Part shown: positions 35,160 through 44,594 of the stretch, piece by piece
How the letters are laid out: the number at the start of each line of letters is the position of its first letter
Position numbering within the stretch: the first letter of the stretch is position 1
Assembly (NCBI GenBank): GCA_963832875.1
Contig: CAWHWB010000010.1
Span: forward strand, 124,001 to 188,000
Direction: 5' to 3'
Length of the DNA: 64,000 bases
Source of the DNA: AP-15 sp963832875
GTDB lineage: Bacteria; Pseudomonadota; Alphaproteobacteria; ATCC43930; CGMCC-115725
Notes under the pieces: generated by a model
What the model was told of the DNA's origin: nothing
The model's input: only the letters and a program-made list of their open reading frames with translations
Database searches by the model: none
Made by a program: the position numbers and the translations under genes

Positions 35160-35942
35160 ATGCGCCCCATCATGGCAGGCTTGACCCGGATCGCGGTCGT
35201 GTCCGCGGTTCTCTGCGTGCTGGCGTTCGCGCCGGCCTGCGCCCAGCAAGAAACCCCGCCGCTGCCGCATCAGCAATGGTCTTTCGACGGCGTTTTCGGC
35301 ACCTACGATCCCGCGGCACTGCAGCGCGGGTTTCAGGTCTACAAGCAGGTCTGCTCGGCTTGCCATCCGGTCACGCACCTCTATTTCCGCGATCTGACCG
35401 GGCTCGGCTACTCGGCGAACGAGGTCAAGGCGATCGCCGCCACCGACCAATGCACCGCCGGGCCCAACGACAAGGGCGCCATGTATCAGCGGCCCTGCTT
35501 ACCGGCCGACCCGATCCCCGGCCCGTTTCCGAACGACGAAGCGGCGCGGGCGGCCAACGGCGGCGCGCTGCCGCCCGACCAGTCGATGCTGGTTGCAGCG
35601 CGCGACGGCGGCCCGGATTATGTGTATGCGATCCTGAACGGCTACAAGACCGCACCTTCCGGCTTCTCCGTGCCGCCGGGGAAATACTATAACGAGTATT
35701 TTCCGGGACACCTGATCGCGATGCCGCCGCCGCTCAGCGACGGGGCGGTCACCTATGCCGATGGGACCAAGGCGAGCCTGCCGCAGATGGCGCATGATGT
35801 CGCCACCTTCCTAAATTGGGCCTCTTTTCCCGAGCTGGACAGCCGCCATGCCATCGGCGCCAAGGTGTTCCTGTTTCTGATCGTCACTGTCGGCGTTTTC
35901 TACGCGGCCAAGCGCAAGATCTGGTCGCGCGTCCCGCACTGA
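35160..35942 (+). CDS. petC: Ubiquinol-cytochrome c reductase cytochrome c1
   Basis: The c-type haem subunit of bc1 that passes electrons to cytochrome c. The 260-residue protein has a signal peptide (VVSAVLCVLAFAPACAQ), the haem-attachment motif VCSACH, the axial Met region YFPGHLIAMPPPL, and a C-terminal membrane anchor (AKVFLFLIVTVGVFYAAKRK). The start is either 35160 or the in-frame ATG at 35172. It lies 7 nt after petB and 7 nt before mtnP, so a long co-transcript is possible. Confidence 0.96.
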   Translation: MRPIMAGLTRIAVVSAVLCVLAFAPACAQQETPPLPHQQWSFDGVFGTYDPAALQRGFQVYKQVCSACHPVTHLYFRDLTGLGYSANEVKAIAATDQCTAGPNDKGAMYQRPCLPADPIPGPFPNDEAARAANGGALPPDQSMLVAARDGGPDYVYAILNGYKTAPSGFSVPPGKYYNEYFPGHLIAMPPPLSDGAVTYADGTKASLPQMAHDVATFLNWASFPELDSRHAIGAKVFLFLIVTVGVFYAAKRKIWSRVPH

Positions 35943-35949
35943 GCCGCCA

Positions 35950-36846
<897 letters not shown>

Positions 36847-36847
36847 A

Positions 36848-37942
36848 ATGAACGTCGGCGGCCGACCGATGCGCACGATCTGGCCGGCTCCCGACCGGCG
36901 CACCGTTGAGATCATCGACCAGACGCGGCTGCCGCACGAGCTGTCGATCGTCGCTCTGGCGACGCTCGACGACGCGGCGCACGCAATCCGCACGATGCAG
37001 GTGCGCGGCGCGCCGCTGATCGGCGCGACCGCGGCTTACGGGATGACGCTGGCGATGGCGCAGGACCCCTCCGACGGCGGCATCGAACGCGCCGAGGCGA
37101 CGCTCGCCTCGACCCGCCCGACCGCGGTCAATCTGCGCTGGGCGCTGGCTGAAATGAGGCGCGCATTGTGCGCTGTGGCGCCGCTGCATCGGTTCGCCGC
37201 CGCTCTGACGCAGGCCGGCAGGATCGCCGAGGCCGATGTCGCGATCAACCGCGCGATCGGCGAACACGGCGCCCGGCTGATCGCCGCGGCCTGGCGGCGC
37301 AAACGCATGACCGGGCGCGTCGACATCCTGACCCATTGCAATGCCGGCTGGCTCGCGACCGTCGACTGGGGCACTGCCCTCGCCCCCGTTTATCGCGCCC
37401 ATGATGACGGCATCCGGCTCCACGTCTGGGTCGACGAGACCCGGCCGCGCAACCAGGGCGCCAGCCTGACCGCCTGGGAGCTGGGTCAGCACGGGGTTGC
37501 ACACACCGTCGTCGTCGACAATGCCGGCGGCCATCTGATGCGGCAAGGCCTCGTTGATCTATGCATCGTCGGGACTGACCGCACCACCACCGGCGGCGAC
37601 GTCGCCAACAAGATCGGCACCTATCTGAAGGCGCTGGCCGCGCACGACAACGACATCCCGTTTTACGTGGCACTGCCCTCGCCGACCATCGACTGGGAAA
37701 TCGAGAGCGGCGCCGAGATCCCGATCGAATGCCGCGACAGCCGCGAGGTCACCCATATCGAAGGCTGGAGCGAGAACGGGCGACGCATTGCCGTCCGCCT
37801 GACCCCCGAGGCCAGCCCGGCCGCAAATTACGCCTTCGACGTGACTCCGGCCCGGCTAGTCACCGCGCTGATTACCGAGCGCGGCGTCTGCCCGGCCTCG
37901 CGCACGGGGCTGTTCGAACTGTTCCCGGAACATCGGCAATGA
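36848..37942 (+). CDS. mtnA: S-methyl-5-thioribose-1-phosphate isomerase
   Basis: The enzyme converts methylthioribose-1-phosphate to methylthioribulose-1-phosphate in methionine salvage. The 364-residue protein shows VRGAPLIGATAAYGM, RPTAVNLRWAL, ILTHCNAGWLATVDWGTALA (catalytic Cys), DETRPRNQGA, VGTDRTTTGGDVANKIGTY (catalytic Asp region) and FYVALPSPTIDW. It is coupled to mtnP. No further salvage genes (mtnB, mtnC, mtnD) follow; nupC, convergent and 237 nt away, comes next. Confidence 0.96.
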   Translation: MNVGGRPMRTIWPAPDRRTVEIIDQTRLPHELSIVALATLDDAAHAIRTMQVRGAPLIGATAAYGMTLAMAQDPSDGGIERAEATLASTRPTAVNLRWALAEMRRALCAVAPLHRFAAALTQAGRIAEADVAINRAIGEHGARLIAAAWRRKRMTGRVDILTHCNAGWLATVDWGTALAPVYRAHDDGIRLHVWVDETRPRNQGASLTAWELGQHGVAHTVVVDNAGGHLMRQGLVDLCIVGTDRTTTGGDVANKIGTYLKALAAHDNDIPFYVALPSPTIDWEIESGAEIPIECRDSREVTHIEGWSENGRRIAVRLTPEASPAANYAFDVTPARLVTALITERGVCPASRTGLFELFPEHRQ

Positions 37943-38179
37943 GGACGCGCGGGCGTTAGCGCCGCTTCCGTAGCTTTCCCGGCCTACGGCCCCGGCCGTT
38001 AGTCGGCCCAAAAAAGGCTCCGGCCGGGATCCGTCCATCCACCTCTCGGTCTTTTGCTCTCATTAGCATGATCGTCCGCAGCGTGAGAGGAAACGCCGAC
38101 TTTGCGACCAACTTGGGCTCCGGCTTTCGCCGGGAAAGCCGCAAAGCGGGTTCGACGGCGAACGTGCGGGGGGCGGCGC

Positions 38180-39415
38180 TTAGAGCATGCCGACCACGGC
38201 GCCGCTCATGCACGTGGCGATCGTGCCGGAAAGGATCGAGCGCAGTCCCAAGGCGACGATCTCGTGCCGTCGCTCGGGCACCATCGCGCCCATCCCGCCG
38301 ATCAGGATGCCGAGACTGCCGAAATTGGCGAAGCCGCACAGCGCATAGGTCATGATCAGCCGCGAATGCGTGCTTAGCGCGCCGTCGGGCAATTTGGCCA
38401 GATCGACGTAAGCGACGAATTCGTTGAGCACGGTCTTGGTGCCCATCAGCGCGGCGGCGGTCGCCGTCTCTCGCGCCGGGATGCCGATCAGCCACATCAC
38501 CGGCCGAAAGGCGTAGGCAAAGAGGCGCTGCAACGTGACCGGAGCGCCGTGCCACGAGGGCAGCAGCGCCAGCGCCGCGTTGCACAGGCTGACCAGCGCC
38601 ACCAGCACCACCAGCATTGCGATGATGTTGGCAAGAAAGACAACCCCGTCGCGGGTCCCCTTGGCGACGGCATCGAGCGCGCTGACCGGCGGATCGGCGA
38701 TCTCCAGGCGCGCCTCTTGCCGAGGATCGGGGCGGAACGGAACCATCAGCGCCGCGACCGCGAGCGCTCCCGGCGTGCTTATCACCGAGGCGACCAGAAT
38801 GTTGCCGAGCGCGTTCGGAATGATCGGCCCGAGCAGCGTCGCATAGAGCACCATCACGGTCCCGGCGATGCCGGCCATGCCGCAGCTCATCAGCGCGAAC
38901 AATTCGCCGCGCTGGAGGCGCAGCAGATAGGGGCGGATCAGCAGCGGCCCTTCGATGTGGCCGACGAAGATGTGCACCGCGGCGCCGAGGCCGAGCGCCC
39001 CGCCAACGCCGATGGTGCGCTGCAGCATCCAGGCGAAGGCCTGCACGATGCGTTGCAGGACGCCCCAATAGAACAACAGGGTGGCGAGCGCGCTGATCAA
39101 GAGGACGAGCGGCAAGGCGCGAAATGCGAATATGAAGCTCGCGCCGGAATCGGTTTCGATAAAGGGGGGTTTGCCGCCGCCGAGATAGCCGAAGACGAAG
39201 CTGGTGCCGGCTTCGCTCGCCCTCTGCAGCGCCTCGACCCCGTCATTGAGCAACAGAAAGATCGCGGCGGCGGGGCGGAATTCGATGAACAGAACAGCGA
39301 GGGCGAATTGCAGCAGCACCCCCACGGCGACCACCCGCAACGGCACGCGAAAGCGGTCCTCGCTTAAGAGCCATGCAAGCAGCAACAACACCGCGATCCC
39401 CAAGAGCCCGCGCAT
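38180..39415 (-). CDS. Concentrative nucleoside transporter (NupC/CNT family)
   Basis: A 411-residue inner-membrane symporter for nucleosides. It has an N-terminal CNT segment (LLQFALAVLFIEFRPAAAIF), the core with FVFGYLGGGKPPF, GHIEGPLLIRPYLLRLQRGE and GTVMVLYATLLGP, and the C-terminal signature TKTVLNEFVAYVDLAKLP followed by YALCGFANFGSLGILIGGMG. About eight to ten helices are predicted. It converges on mtnA, which handles a nucleoside-derived substrate. The 237-nt gap to mtnA holds short GC-rich inverted repeats but no gene. Confidence 0.92.
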   Translation of the reverse strand: MRGLLGIAVLLLLAWLLSEDRFRVPLRVVAVGVLLQFALAVLFIEFRPAAAIFLLLNDGVEALQRASEAGTSFVFGYLGGGKPPFIETDSGASFIFAFRALPLVLLISALATLLFYWGVLQRIVQAFAWMLQRTIGVGGALGLGAAVHIFVGHIEGPLLIRPYLLRLQRGELFALMSCGMAGIAGTVMVLYATLLGPIIPNALGNILVASVISTPGALAVAALMVPFRPDPRQEARLEIADPPVSALDAVAKGTRDGVVFLANIIAMLVVLVALVSLCNAALALLPSWHGAPVTLQRLFAYAFRPVMWLIGIPARETATAAALMGTKTVLNEFVAYVDLAKLPDGALSTHSRLIMTYALCGFANFGSLGILIGGMGAMVPERRHEIVALGLRSILSGTIATCMSGAVVGML

Positions 39416-39543
39416 CCCCCACCCGGCGTCGGCAACCGATCCCGCTATGCTGCCGTAGCCGATTCGCAGCCATCTGCCCAGCGGTCTTCGCAGCGAGAGG
39501 CACTTCCCGTAAGCTCGCCCGCCGCAGCGGAGGGCCGGTGATT

Positions 39544-40398
39544 ATGGGCAACGGAATAGCGGGCATCGACCACGTCATCGTCGGCACCCGCGACCTCGAA
39601 CGCGCGCGGACGGCCTGGAGCCGGCTCGGGTTCACCCTGTCGCCGCGCGGGCGCCATATCGGCCAGGGGACGGCCAATTACTGCATCATGTTTCCCTCGA
39701 ATTATCTTGAGCTTCTTGGCATCGTCGACACCGCCGACTCGGTCGAACGGCTCGCCGCCTTTCTGGCGCGGCGCGAGGGGCCGATGGCCGTGGCGTTTGC
39801 CCCTCAGGGAACCCCGGACGACGCCCGTGCCGCCTTGCTGCGCCGTCAGCTCCACCCATCCGAGCCGCGCCCGCTCGCGCGCCGGATCGAGCTGCCCGAC
39901 GGGACAGCCACGCCGCGCTTCACCTTGATTTCGCTGCCGCCGCAGGACACTCCGGGGCTCGACAGCTTTCTGTGCAGCCACCTGACGCCGGAGCTGATGC
40001 GACGGCCCGAATGGCTGGTTCACGCCAACGGCGCCAACCGGCTGAATGCCGTTTATGTCCTGGTCGACAGCACCGCCCCGCTGCTGCCGGCTTACGACCG
40101 GCTGCTCGGGATCGTGCAGGTGACGACGACCGACGCCGTCGCCGCGGTCCATGTCGGGTGGCAGCGGATCGTGTTCGGCACGCCCGATGATTTTCTCACG
40201 ATGCATCCCGGCCTCGAGCTCGATCGCGCTTTTCCGCTGCCGGGGATCGCGGCGCTCGAGCTCGGCGTAGAGCGGCTCGAACAAACGGCCATCCACTTGA
40301 CCCGCGCACAGATCGATTTTGTCCAGATGCCTGACGGCGATCTCGCCGTGCCGGCGCGCGAAGCCACCGGCGCGATTCTGCTGTTCAGCGAGTGTTGA
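39544..40398 (+). CDS. VOC-superfamily (glyoxalase-like) protein
   Basis: A 284-residue protein beginning GIDHVIVGTRDLERARTAWS, the first beta-alpha-beta unit of a vicinal-oxygen-chelate fold. NYCIMFPSNYLELLGIVD supplies a candidate metal Glu. The middle and C-terminal parts (LNAVYVLVDS, VHVGWQRIVFGTPDDFLTMH) look like a second, more divergent module, as in glyoxalase_3-type proteins. The reaction cannot be named. The start at 39544 follows GGAGGG at some distance. It is divergent from nupC. Confidence 0.82.
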   Translation: MGNGIAGIDHVIVGTRDLERARTAWSRLGFTLSPRGRHIGQGTANYCIMFPSNYLELLGIVDTADSVERLAAFLARREGPMAVAFAPQGTPDDARAALLRRQLHPSEPRPLARRIELPDGTATPRFTLISLPPQDTPGLDSFLCSHLTPELMRRPEWLVHANGANRLNAVYVLVDSTAPLLPAYDRLLGIVQVTTTDAVAAVHVGWQRIVFGTPDDFLTMHPGLELDRAFPLPGIAALELGVERLEQTAIHLTRAQIDFVQMPDGDLAVPAREATGAILLFSEC

Positions 40399-40503
40399 GC
40401 GACGTTCCTGTCGCGCCAGCGGCATAACGCCGCCGCCGGATTTCTTGGCGATCGGTTGCGGCACCCCTATAACGAGGCGGCGGAACCGCGTTTCGCGCTC
40501 GCC

Positions 40504-40557
40504 CTGCCGGCGATGATTAGGCCGCCGGCGATTGTCGGGCCGCCAGCGATTATTGGC
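40504..40557. repeat. Three 18-bp direct repeats immediately before lgt
   Basis: Three units of the form (C)CGCCGGCGATTNTNGGG follow each other: CTGCCGGCGATGATTAGG, CCGCCGGCGATTGTCGGG and CCGCCAGCGATTATTGGC. The last ends 2 nt before the lgt ATG. They occupy the ribosome-binding region, and no clear Shine-Dalgarno sequence is seen there. Confidence 0.6.
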
Positions 40558-40559
40558 CG

Positions 40560-41372
40560 ATGCCGCTTTTTGTGATTCCGTTTCCTGCGATCGACCCGGT
40601 TGCCGTCTCGCTCGGCCCGTTCGCGATCCGCTGGTACGCGCTCGCCTATATTGTCGCCCTGGTGATCGGGTGGCGTTATTGCCTCGCGCTCGCTTCCCGG
40701 CCTCCGCACCTCGTCATCCGCCAGGACGTCGACGATTTTCTGGTCTGGGCGACGCTCGGCGTGGTCTTGGGCGGGCGCATCGGCTACGTCCTGTTCTATA
40801 ATGCGGGCTATTACTTTGCCCACCCGCTCCAGGCGTTCCAGGTGTGGCACGGCGGGATGTCGTTTCACGGCGGCGCCATCGGCGTGACCATCGCCATCAT
40901 CCTGTTTGCCCGCCGCCGCAGGACCGGCGTCTTCGCCTTTTCCGACATCATCGTCGAGGCGATTCCGATAGGCCTATTCTTTGGCCGCATCGCCAATTTC
41001 ATCAATGGCGAGCTTTATGGGCGGCCGGCCGATGTGCCTTGGGCGATGATCTTTCCCAATGGCGGGCCGGTGCCGCGCTATCCGAGCCAGCTGATCGAGG
41101 CGTTGCTCGAAGGGATCGTGCTGTTTCTGCTGCTATTCGCGGCCGAGCGGCTCGGCGCCCGGCGGCAGCCGGGGACCGTCACCGGGGTGTTTTTCGTCGG
41201 CTATGCCGTTGCCCGCATCATCGGCGAGTGTTTTCGCCAGCCCGACCCGCAGATCGGATATCTGATCTTCGGCACGACCGAGGGGCAGCTGCTGTCGATC
41301 CCGGTGCTGTTGGCCGGCATCGCCGTAATCGTATGGGCCCGGCGGTCGCGGCCCTTGTCCGCGCCGCCGTGA
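40560..41372 (+). CDS. lgt: Prolipoprotein diacylglyceryl transferase
   Basis: Lgt moves a diacylglyceryl group from phosphatidylglycerol to the lipobox cysteine of prelipoproteins, the first step of lipoprotein maturation in the inner membrane. The 270-residue polytopic protein shows IRWYALAYIVALVIGWRYC, GRIGYVLFYN, WHGGMSFHGGAIG and FFGRIANFINGELYGRP, with the essential Arg and Asn of the Lgt signature. The lipoprotein genes at 43344 and 55841 are potential substrates. Its stop overlaps the GTG of midA. Confidence 0.97.
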   Translation: MPLFVIPFPAIDPVAVSLGPFAIRWYALAYIVALVIGWRYCLALASRPPHLVIRQDVDDFLVWATLGVVLGGRIGYVLFYNAGYYFAHPLQAFQVWHGGMSFHGGAIGVTIAIILFARRRRTGVFAFSDIIVEAIPIGLFFGRIANFINGELYGRPADVPWAMIFPNGGPVPRYPSQLIEALLEGIVLFLLLFAAERLGARRQPGTVTGVFFVGYAVARIIGECFRQPDPQIGYLIFGTTEGQLLSIPVLLAGIAVIVWARRSRPLSAPP

Positions 41373-42475
41373 CCCGAGGCACGCTCGCCGACAAGATCGC
41401 CCGTCGCATTCGCGCCGAGGGCCCGCTCTCGGTCGCCGCCTACATGGCGATGGCCCTGCACGATCCGGCGCTGGGTTATTACGCCCTAAGCCGACCGATC
41501 GGCGCCGCCGGCGATTTCGTGACCGCGCCCGAGATCAGCCAGATCTTCGGCGAGCTGGTCGGGGTGTGGTGCGCGCTGGTCTGGGAGCGGATCGGCCGGC
41601 CAGACCCGGTCGTGCTGGCCGAGCTGGGGCCGGGGAGCGGCGCGCTTGCCGCCGACCTGCTGCGCGCCACCGCTTCCTTGCCGCAGTTTCGCCGGGCGCT
41701 GCGGCTTCATCTGGTCGAAGCGAGCGCGGGGTTGCGCGCCGAGCAGCAGCACCGCCTCGAACTGGCCGATTCGGTTTGGCTCGCCCGGGCCGAAGATCTG
41801 CCCGAGGGTCCGCTGATCCTCGTCGCCAACGAATTCCTCGACGCGCTGCCGATCCGCCAGCTGGTGCGCGGAGCGCGGCACTGGTCGGAGCGACTGGTGG
41901 CGCTCGGTCAGAACGATCGGCTGGTGTTTGCCGACGGCGCGGAGAGCCCGGTCAATGATCTCATCGTCCCCGAGCAGCTGCGCCACACGGCCCCGCCGGG
42001 TGCGGTCTTCGAGATCTGCCCGGCGGCATTGGCGCTGGCGGGCACACTCGGGGCGCGATTGACGCGGTCTCGGGGTGCGGCATTGTTCATCGATTACGGC
42101 TATTTCCCAAGTGCCGTGGGGCCGAGCCTGCGCGGCCTGCGCCGTCACCGGCCAGTCGACGTGCTGGAATCTCCCGGCGCCGTCGACCTCAGCGCCGATG
42201 TCGATTTCGCCGCCTTCGCCGAGGCCGCCCGAGCGGCCGGGGCCGAGGCGTGGGGGCCGGTGTCGCAACGCCATTTTCTGCAGGCCCTTGGGGTTTTGGC
42301 GCGGCTCGCTGCTTTGATCCGGCAGGCGACGCCGGCCGAGCGCCGGCGGTTGGAGAGCGGCGTCGAGCGTTTGCTCGACCCGCCGCAGATGGGTAATTTG
42401 TTCAAGGTCGTGGCGCTGACCTCACCGGGCGTGGAGGCGCCGCCGGGCTTCGACTTGCCGGAAACGGACCGATGA
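41369..42475 (+). CDS. SAM-dependent methyltransferase of the MidA/NDUFAF7 family
   Basis: A 368-residue protein whose mitochondrial homologue dimethylates an Arg of a complex I subunit during assembly. Signatures include MALHDPALGYYALSRPIGAA, GDFVTAPEISQIFGE, VLAELGPGSGALAADLLRA (SAM motif I), ILVANEFLDALPIRQLV and LFIDYGYFPSAVG. The start is GTG at 41369 in a GTGA overlap with lgt; the longer ATG frame overlaps lgt wrongly and was rejected. Its stop overlaps the pgeF start (ATGA). With the NDUFA9-like gene at 15082, this is the second complex I-related factor in the window. Confidence 0.92.
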   Translation: MTRGTLADKIARRIRAEGPLSVAAYMAMALHDPALGYYALSRPIGAAGDFVTAPEISQIFGELVGVWCALVWERIGRPDPVVLAELGPGSGALAADLLRATASLPQFRRALRLHLVEASAGLRAEQQHRLELADSVWLARAEDLPEGPLILVANEFLDALPIRQLVRGARHWSERLVALGQNDRLVFADGAESPVNDLIVPEQLRHTAPPGAVFEICPAALALAGTLGARLTRSRGAALFIDYGYFPSAVGPSLRGLRRHRPVDVLESPGAVDLSADVDFAAFAEAARAAGAEAWGPVSQRHFLQALGVLARLAALIRQATPAERRRLESGVERLLDPPQMGNLFKVVALTSPGVEAPPGFDLPETDR

Positions 42476-43239
42476 TCTCGCTCGATGGGCTCGATGCGAG
42501 CGGCGGGAGCCGCCACGGGTTCTTCACCCGCCGGGGCGGGGTCAGCGCGGGGCTTTTCGAATCGCTGAATTGCGGGTTTGGTTCTGGCGATATTAGGGAT
42601 CGGGTCGCGCGCAATCGCGCGATCGCAATGGAGCGACTCGGTCTCGCCGCCGATCGGCTGCTGACCTGCCGGCAGATCCACGGCACCACCATCGTCACCG
42701 TCGAGGAGCCGTGGCGCCGCGAGGAGGCTTCCGCCGCCGACGGCATGGTCAGCCGGGTCCCCGGCTTGGCCTTGGGGGTACTGACCGCCGACTGCGCCCC
42801 GGTGCTGCTCCACGATCCGGTCGCCCGGGTCGTCGGCGCCGCTCATGCCGGGTGGCGCGGGGCGTTGGGCGGAGTGGTCGAGGCAGTCGTCGCGCATATG
42901 GAAGCGATCGGCGCCGAACGCGGCCATGTCCGAGCCGCGATTGGCCCTTGCATCGGCCCCGCATCCTACGAAGTGGGCCCCGAATTTCCCCGGCCGTTCC
43001 TCGCCGAAAACCCCGAAGCGCAAGCCTTTTTTGCCCCGGCCCGGCGTGCCGGCCATTTCATGTTCGACCTTGCAAGCTACGTCGAGCATCGCCTGCGCTG
43101 CGCCCGAGTGGTGCACGTGCAGCGCGCGGCTCTTGACACCGTTACGGCGGAGGAACGGTTCTTCAGCTATCGCCGGGCCTCCCTGCGCGGCGAAGCGGGC
43201 TATGGCCGCGCGCTCTCCGCCATCGTGATCGCCGGCTGA
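42472..43239 (+). CDS. pgeF: Peptidoglycan editing factor PgeF (DUF152/laccase-fold)
   Basis: PgeF removes wrongly incorporated L-Ser from peptidoglycan precursors in E. coli; the fold is the multicopper-polyphenol-oxidase-like DUF152. The 255-residue protein shows GFFTRRGGVSAGLFESLNCG, RQIHGTTIVTV, LTADCAPVLL (Cys), GAAHAGWRGALGGVVEAVV (His) and AIGPCIGPASYEVGPEF. These give the conserved His-Cys-His metal site. It is translationally coupled to the preceding methyltransferase gene. Confidence 0.94.
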   Translation: MISLDGLDASGGSRHGFFTRRGGVSAGLFESLNCGFGSGDIRDRVARNRAIAMERLGLAADRLLTCRQIHGTTIVTVEEPWRREEASAADGMVSRVPGLALGVLTADCAPVLLHDPVARVVGAAHAGWRGALGGVVEAVVAHMEAIGAERGHVRAAIGPCIGPASYEVGPEFPRPFLAENPEAQAFFAPARRAGHFMFDLASYVEHRLRCARVVHVQRAALDTVTAEERFFSYRRASLRGEAGYGRALSAIVIAG

Positions 43240-43343
43240 TTGCATCGCGACCTTGATGACTCCGGTCCGGTCATGCCCTATCTGATCCGGCTGCTCGGCT
43301 GCAGCCTTCCCGGTCTGCTCGCATTCCGCCGGCTGCCGATGCG

Positions 43344-44255
43344 ATGAGCTGGTTCCGGCGCCTGAGTTCCTGGCGCGCCGGCGCCGCGGTCGGGCTGTTG
43401 CTGGCATCCTGTCAGCCGCTGCCGCATCCCTTTGCCGACGACGTGCCGAGACCGGGCTCGCCGATGCTGACCCTGCGCGACGACGCCAGCGTCGCGATCG
43501 CTCCGCTCAAAGGCGCCCCGCGGGCGACCGCCGAAAAACTCGCGCCGGCGATGGCGCAGGCGCTCTTAAAGCGCGACATTATCGCCAGCGATCGCACAGC
43601 GAGCATCGCCAGCTACCAGCTCGACGGCCGGATCCAGGGGATGCCGCCTTCCGGCGACAGGGCGGCGGTCATCGTGCTGTGGATTCTGCGCGATCCATCC
43701 GGGAAATCGCTCGGCGAGCGGGCCGAACGGATCGAGGCCGGGGCGCAGGATTGGCAGCAGGGGAACAAAGACGCGGTGGCGCGACTGGCCGCAGTCAGCG
43801 CCGACCAGATCGCCGCGATGCTGCGGGGCAAGCCCCCGGTGGCGACCGCCGCGGCCGCCGCGACCGCAACCGGCGGCCAAACCCGGCTGTTGATCCGCGG
43901 CGTCGACGGCGCGCCCGGCGATGGCGGACCGGCGCTGGCCCGCGCCATCGCCACGCTCTTGGCGCGGCAGGACGTGGCGATCGTCTCCGGTGCCCGGGCC
44001 AAGCCCGACCTGCTCCTCTACGCCGACGTCACCGTCGCCAAGCCCCAGGCCGGGACCCAGCACGTCAAGATCGTTTGGCACGTGCGCCGCGCCGACGGCG
44101 CCGAGATCGGCACGGTGGCCCAGGAAAACGACGTCCCGGCCGGCCTCCTCGACGGCGCCTGGGGCGACGTCGCCTACACCGTCGCGGTCGCGGCCCAGAA
44201 CGGCATCATGGCCCTCGTCGACCGCGGCGCTTCAACCCCCGTCGGCCCCTCCTGA
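43344..44255 (+). CDS. Hypothetical lipoprotein between pgeF and the emr cassette
   Basis: A 303-residue protein with a signal peptide ending in a lipobox (VGLLLASC, Cys about residue 23), so an Lgt substrate. Two related halves are suggested: LTLRDDASVAIAPLKGAPRA ... SYQLDGRIQGMPPSGDRAAV, and TRLLIRGVDGAPGDGGPALA ... DLLLYADVTVAKPQAGTQHV. Each continues into a strand with a WxxR/K-type phrase (VLWILRDPSG, IVWHVRRADG). An Ala-rich linker joins them. The function is unknown; similar lipoproteins are found next to pgeF and prs in relatives. Confidence 0.75.
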   Translation: MSWFRRLSSWRAGAAVGLLLASCQPLPHPFADDVPRPGSPMLTLRDDASVAIAPLKGAPRATAEKLAPAMAQALLKRDIIASDRTASIASYQLDGRIQGMPPSGDRAAVIVLWILRDPSGKSLGERAERIEAGAQDWQQGNKDAVARLAAVSADQIAAMLRGKPPVATAAAAATATGGQTRLLIRGVDGAPGDGGPALARAIATLLARQDVAIVSGARAKPDLLLYADVTVAKPQAGTQHVKIVWHVRRADGAEIGTVAQENDVPAGLLDGAWGDVAYTVAVAAQNGIMALVDRGASTPVGPS

Positions 44256-44542
44256 CCCGGCACAGCGGCGCGGAATCTCAAATTGAATTTTCGGCCTCCG
44301 ACCCAGTAGCAGCCATTCGGCGTTCTAGAGACCGATCCCTCGTGACGCCCCATTTCGGTCATGCCCGGGGCCAAGGTCAGGAGCTTTGCGGCCTTTACAT
44401 TCGCAAACGACCCCGCCGCTGCAGTAGTGGGGTAGCCCATCGGCGGCGGTCGGCGCGTCCGGTCCGGTGCAGGACCGCGGCCGTCTCGGTGGATGCGGTC
44501 GGGAATGCCGACCCTCTTGTCGGTTGACCCGGTCAGCCGATC
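44256..44542. other. Spacer between the lipoprotein gene and the tetR promoter
   Basis: I see no gene here. The stretch from the lipoprotein stop to tetR (339 nt in all) is GC-rich with no frame that looks coding. Only the last 50 nt become AT-rich and hold the promoter and operator at 44543-44579. It marks the left boundary of the efflux cassette, where conserved gene order breaks. Confidence 0.5.
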
Positions 44543-44579
44543 TTGATATCTGACCCTCCAGTTATTATCATTGATAACT
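44543..44579 (+). promoter_or_regulatory. tetR-emrAB promoter with overlapping TetR operator
   Basis: TTGATA (44543-44548), a 17-nt spacer and TATCAT (44566-44571) form a good promoter. A perfect 13-bp palindrome TTATCATTGATAA (44565-44577), inside a longer imperfect one (AGTTATTATCATTGATAACT, 44560-44579), covers the -10 box. A TetR dimer bound here would block RNA polymerase. The site lies 16 nt before the tetR ATG, so autoregulation together with emrAB is the simple reading. Confidence 0.7.
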
Positions 44580-44594
44580 GCACAGGCGGTAATT

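Noticed and set aside
37943..38179. Candidate bidirectional terminator between mtnA and nupC
   Set aside because: GC-rich inverted words and a run of six A are present, but no stem directly followed by a T-run in either direction is convincing.
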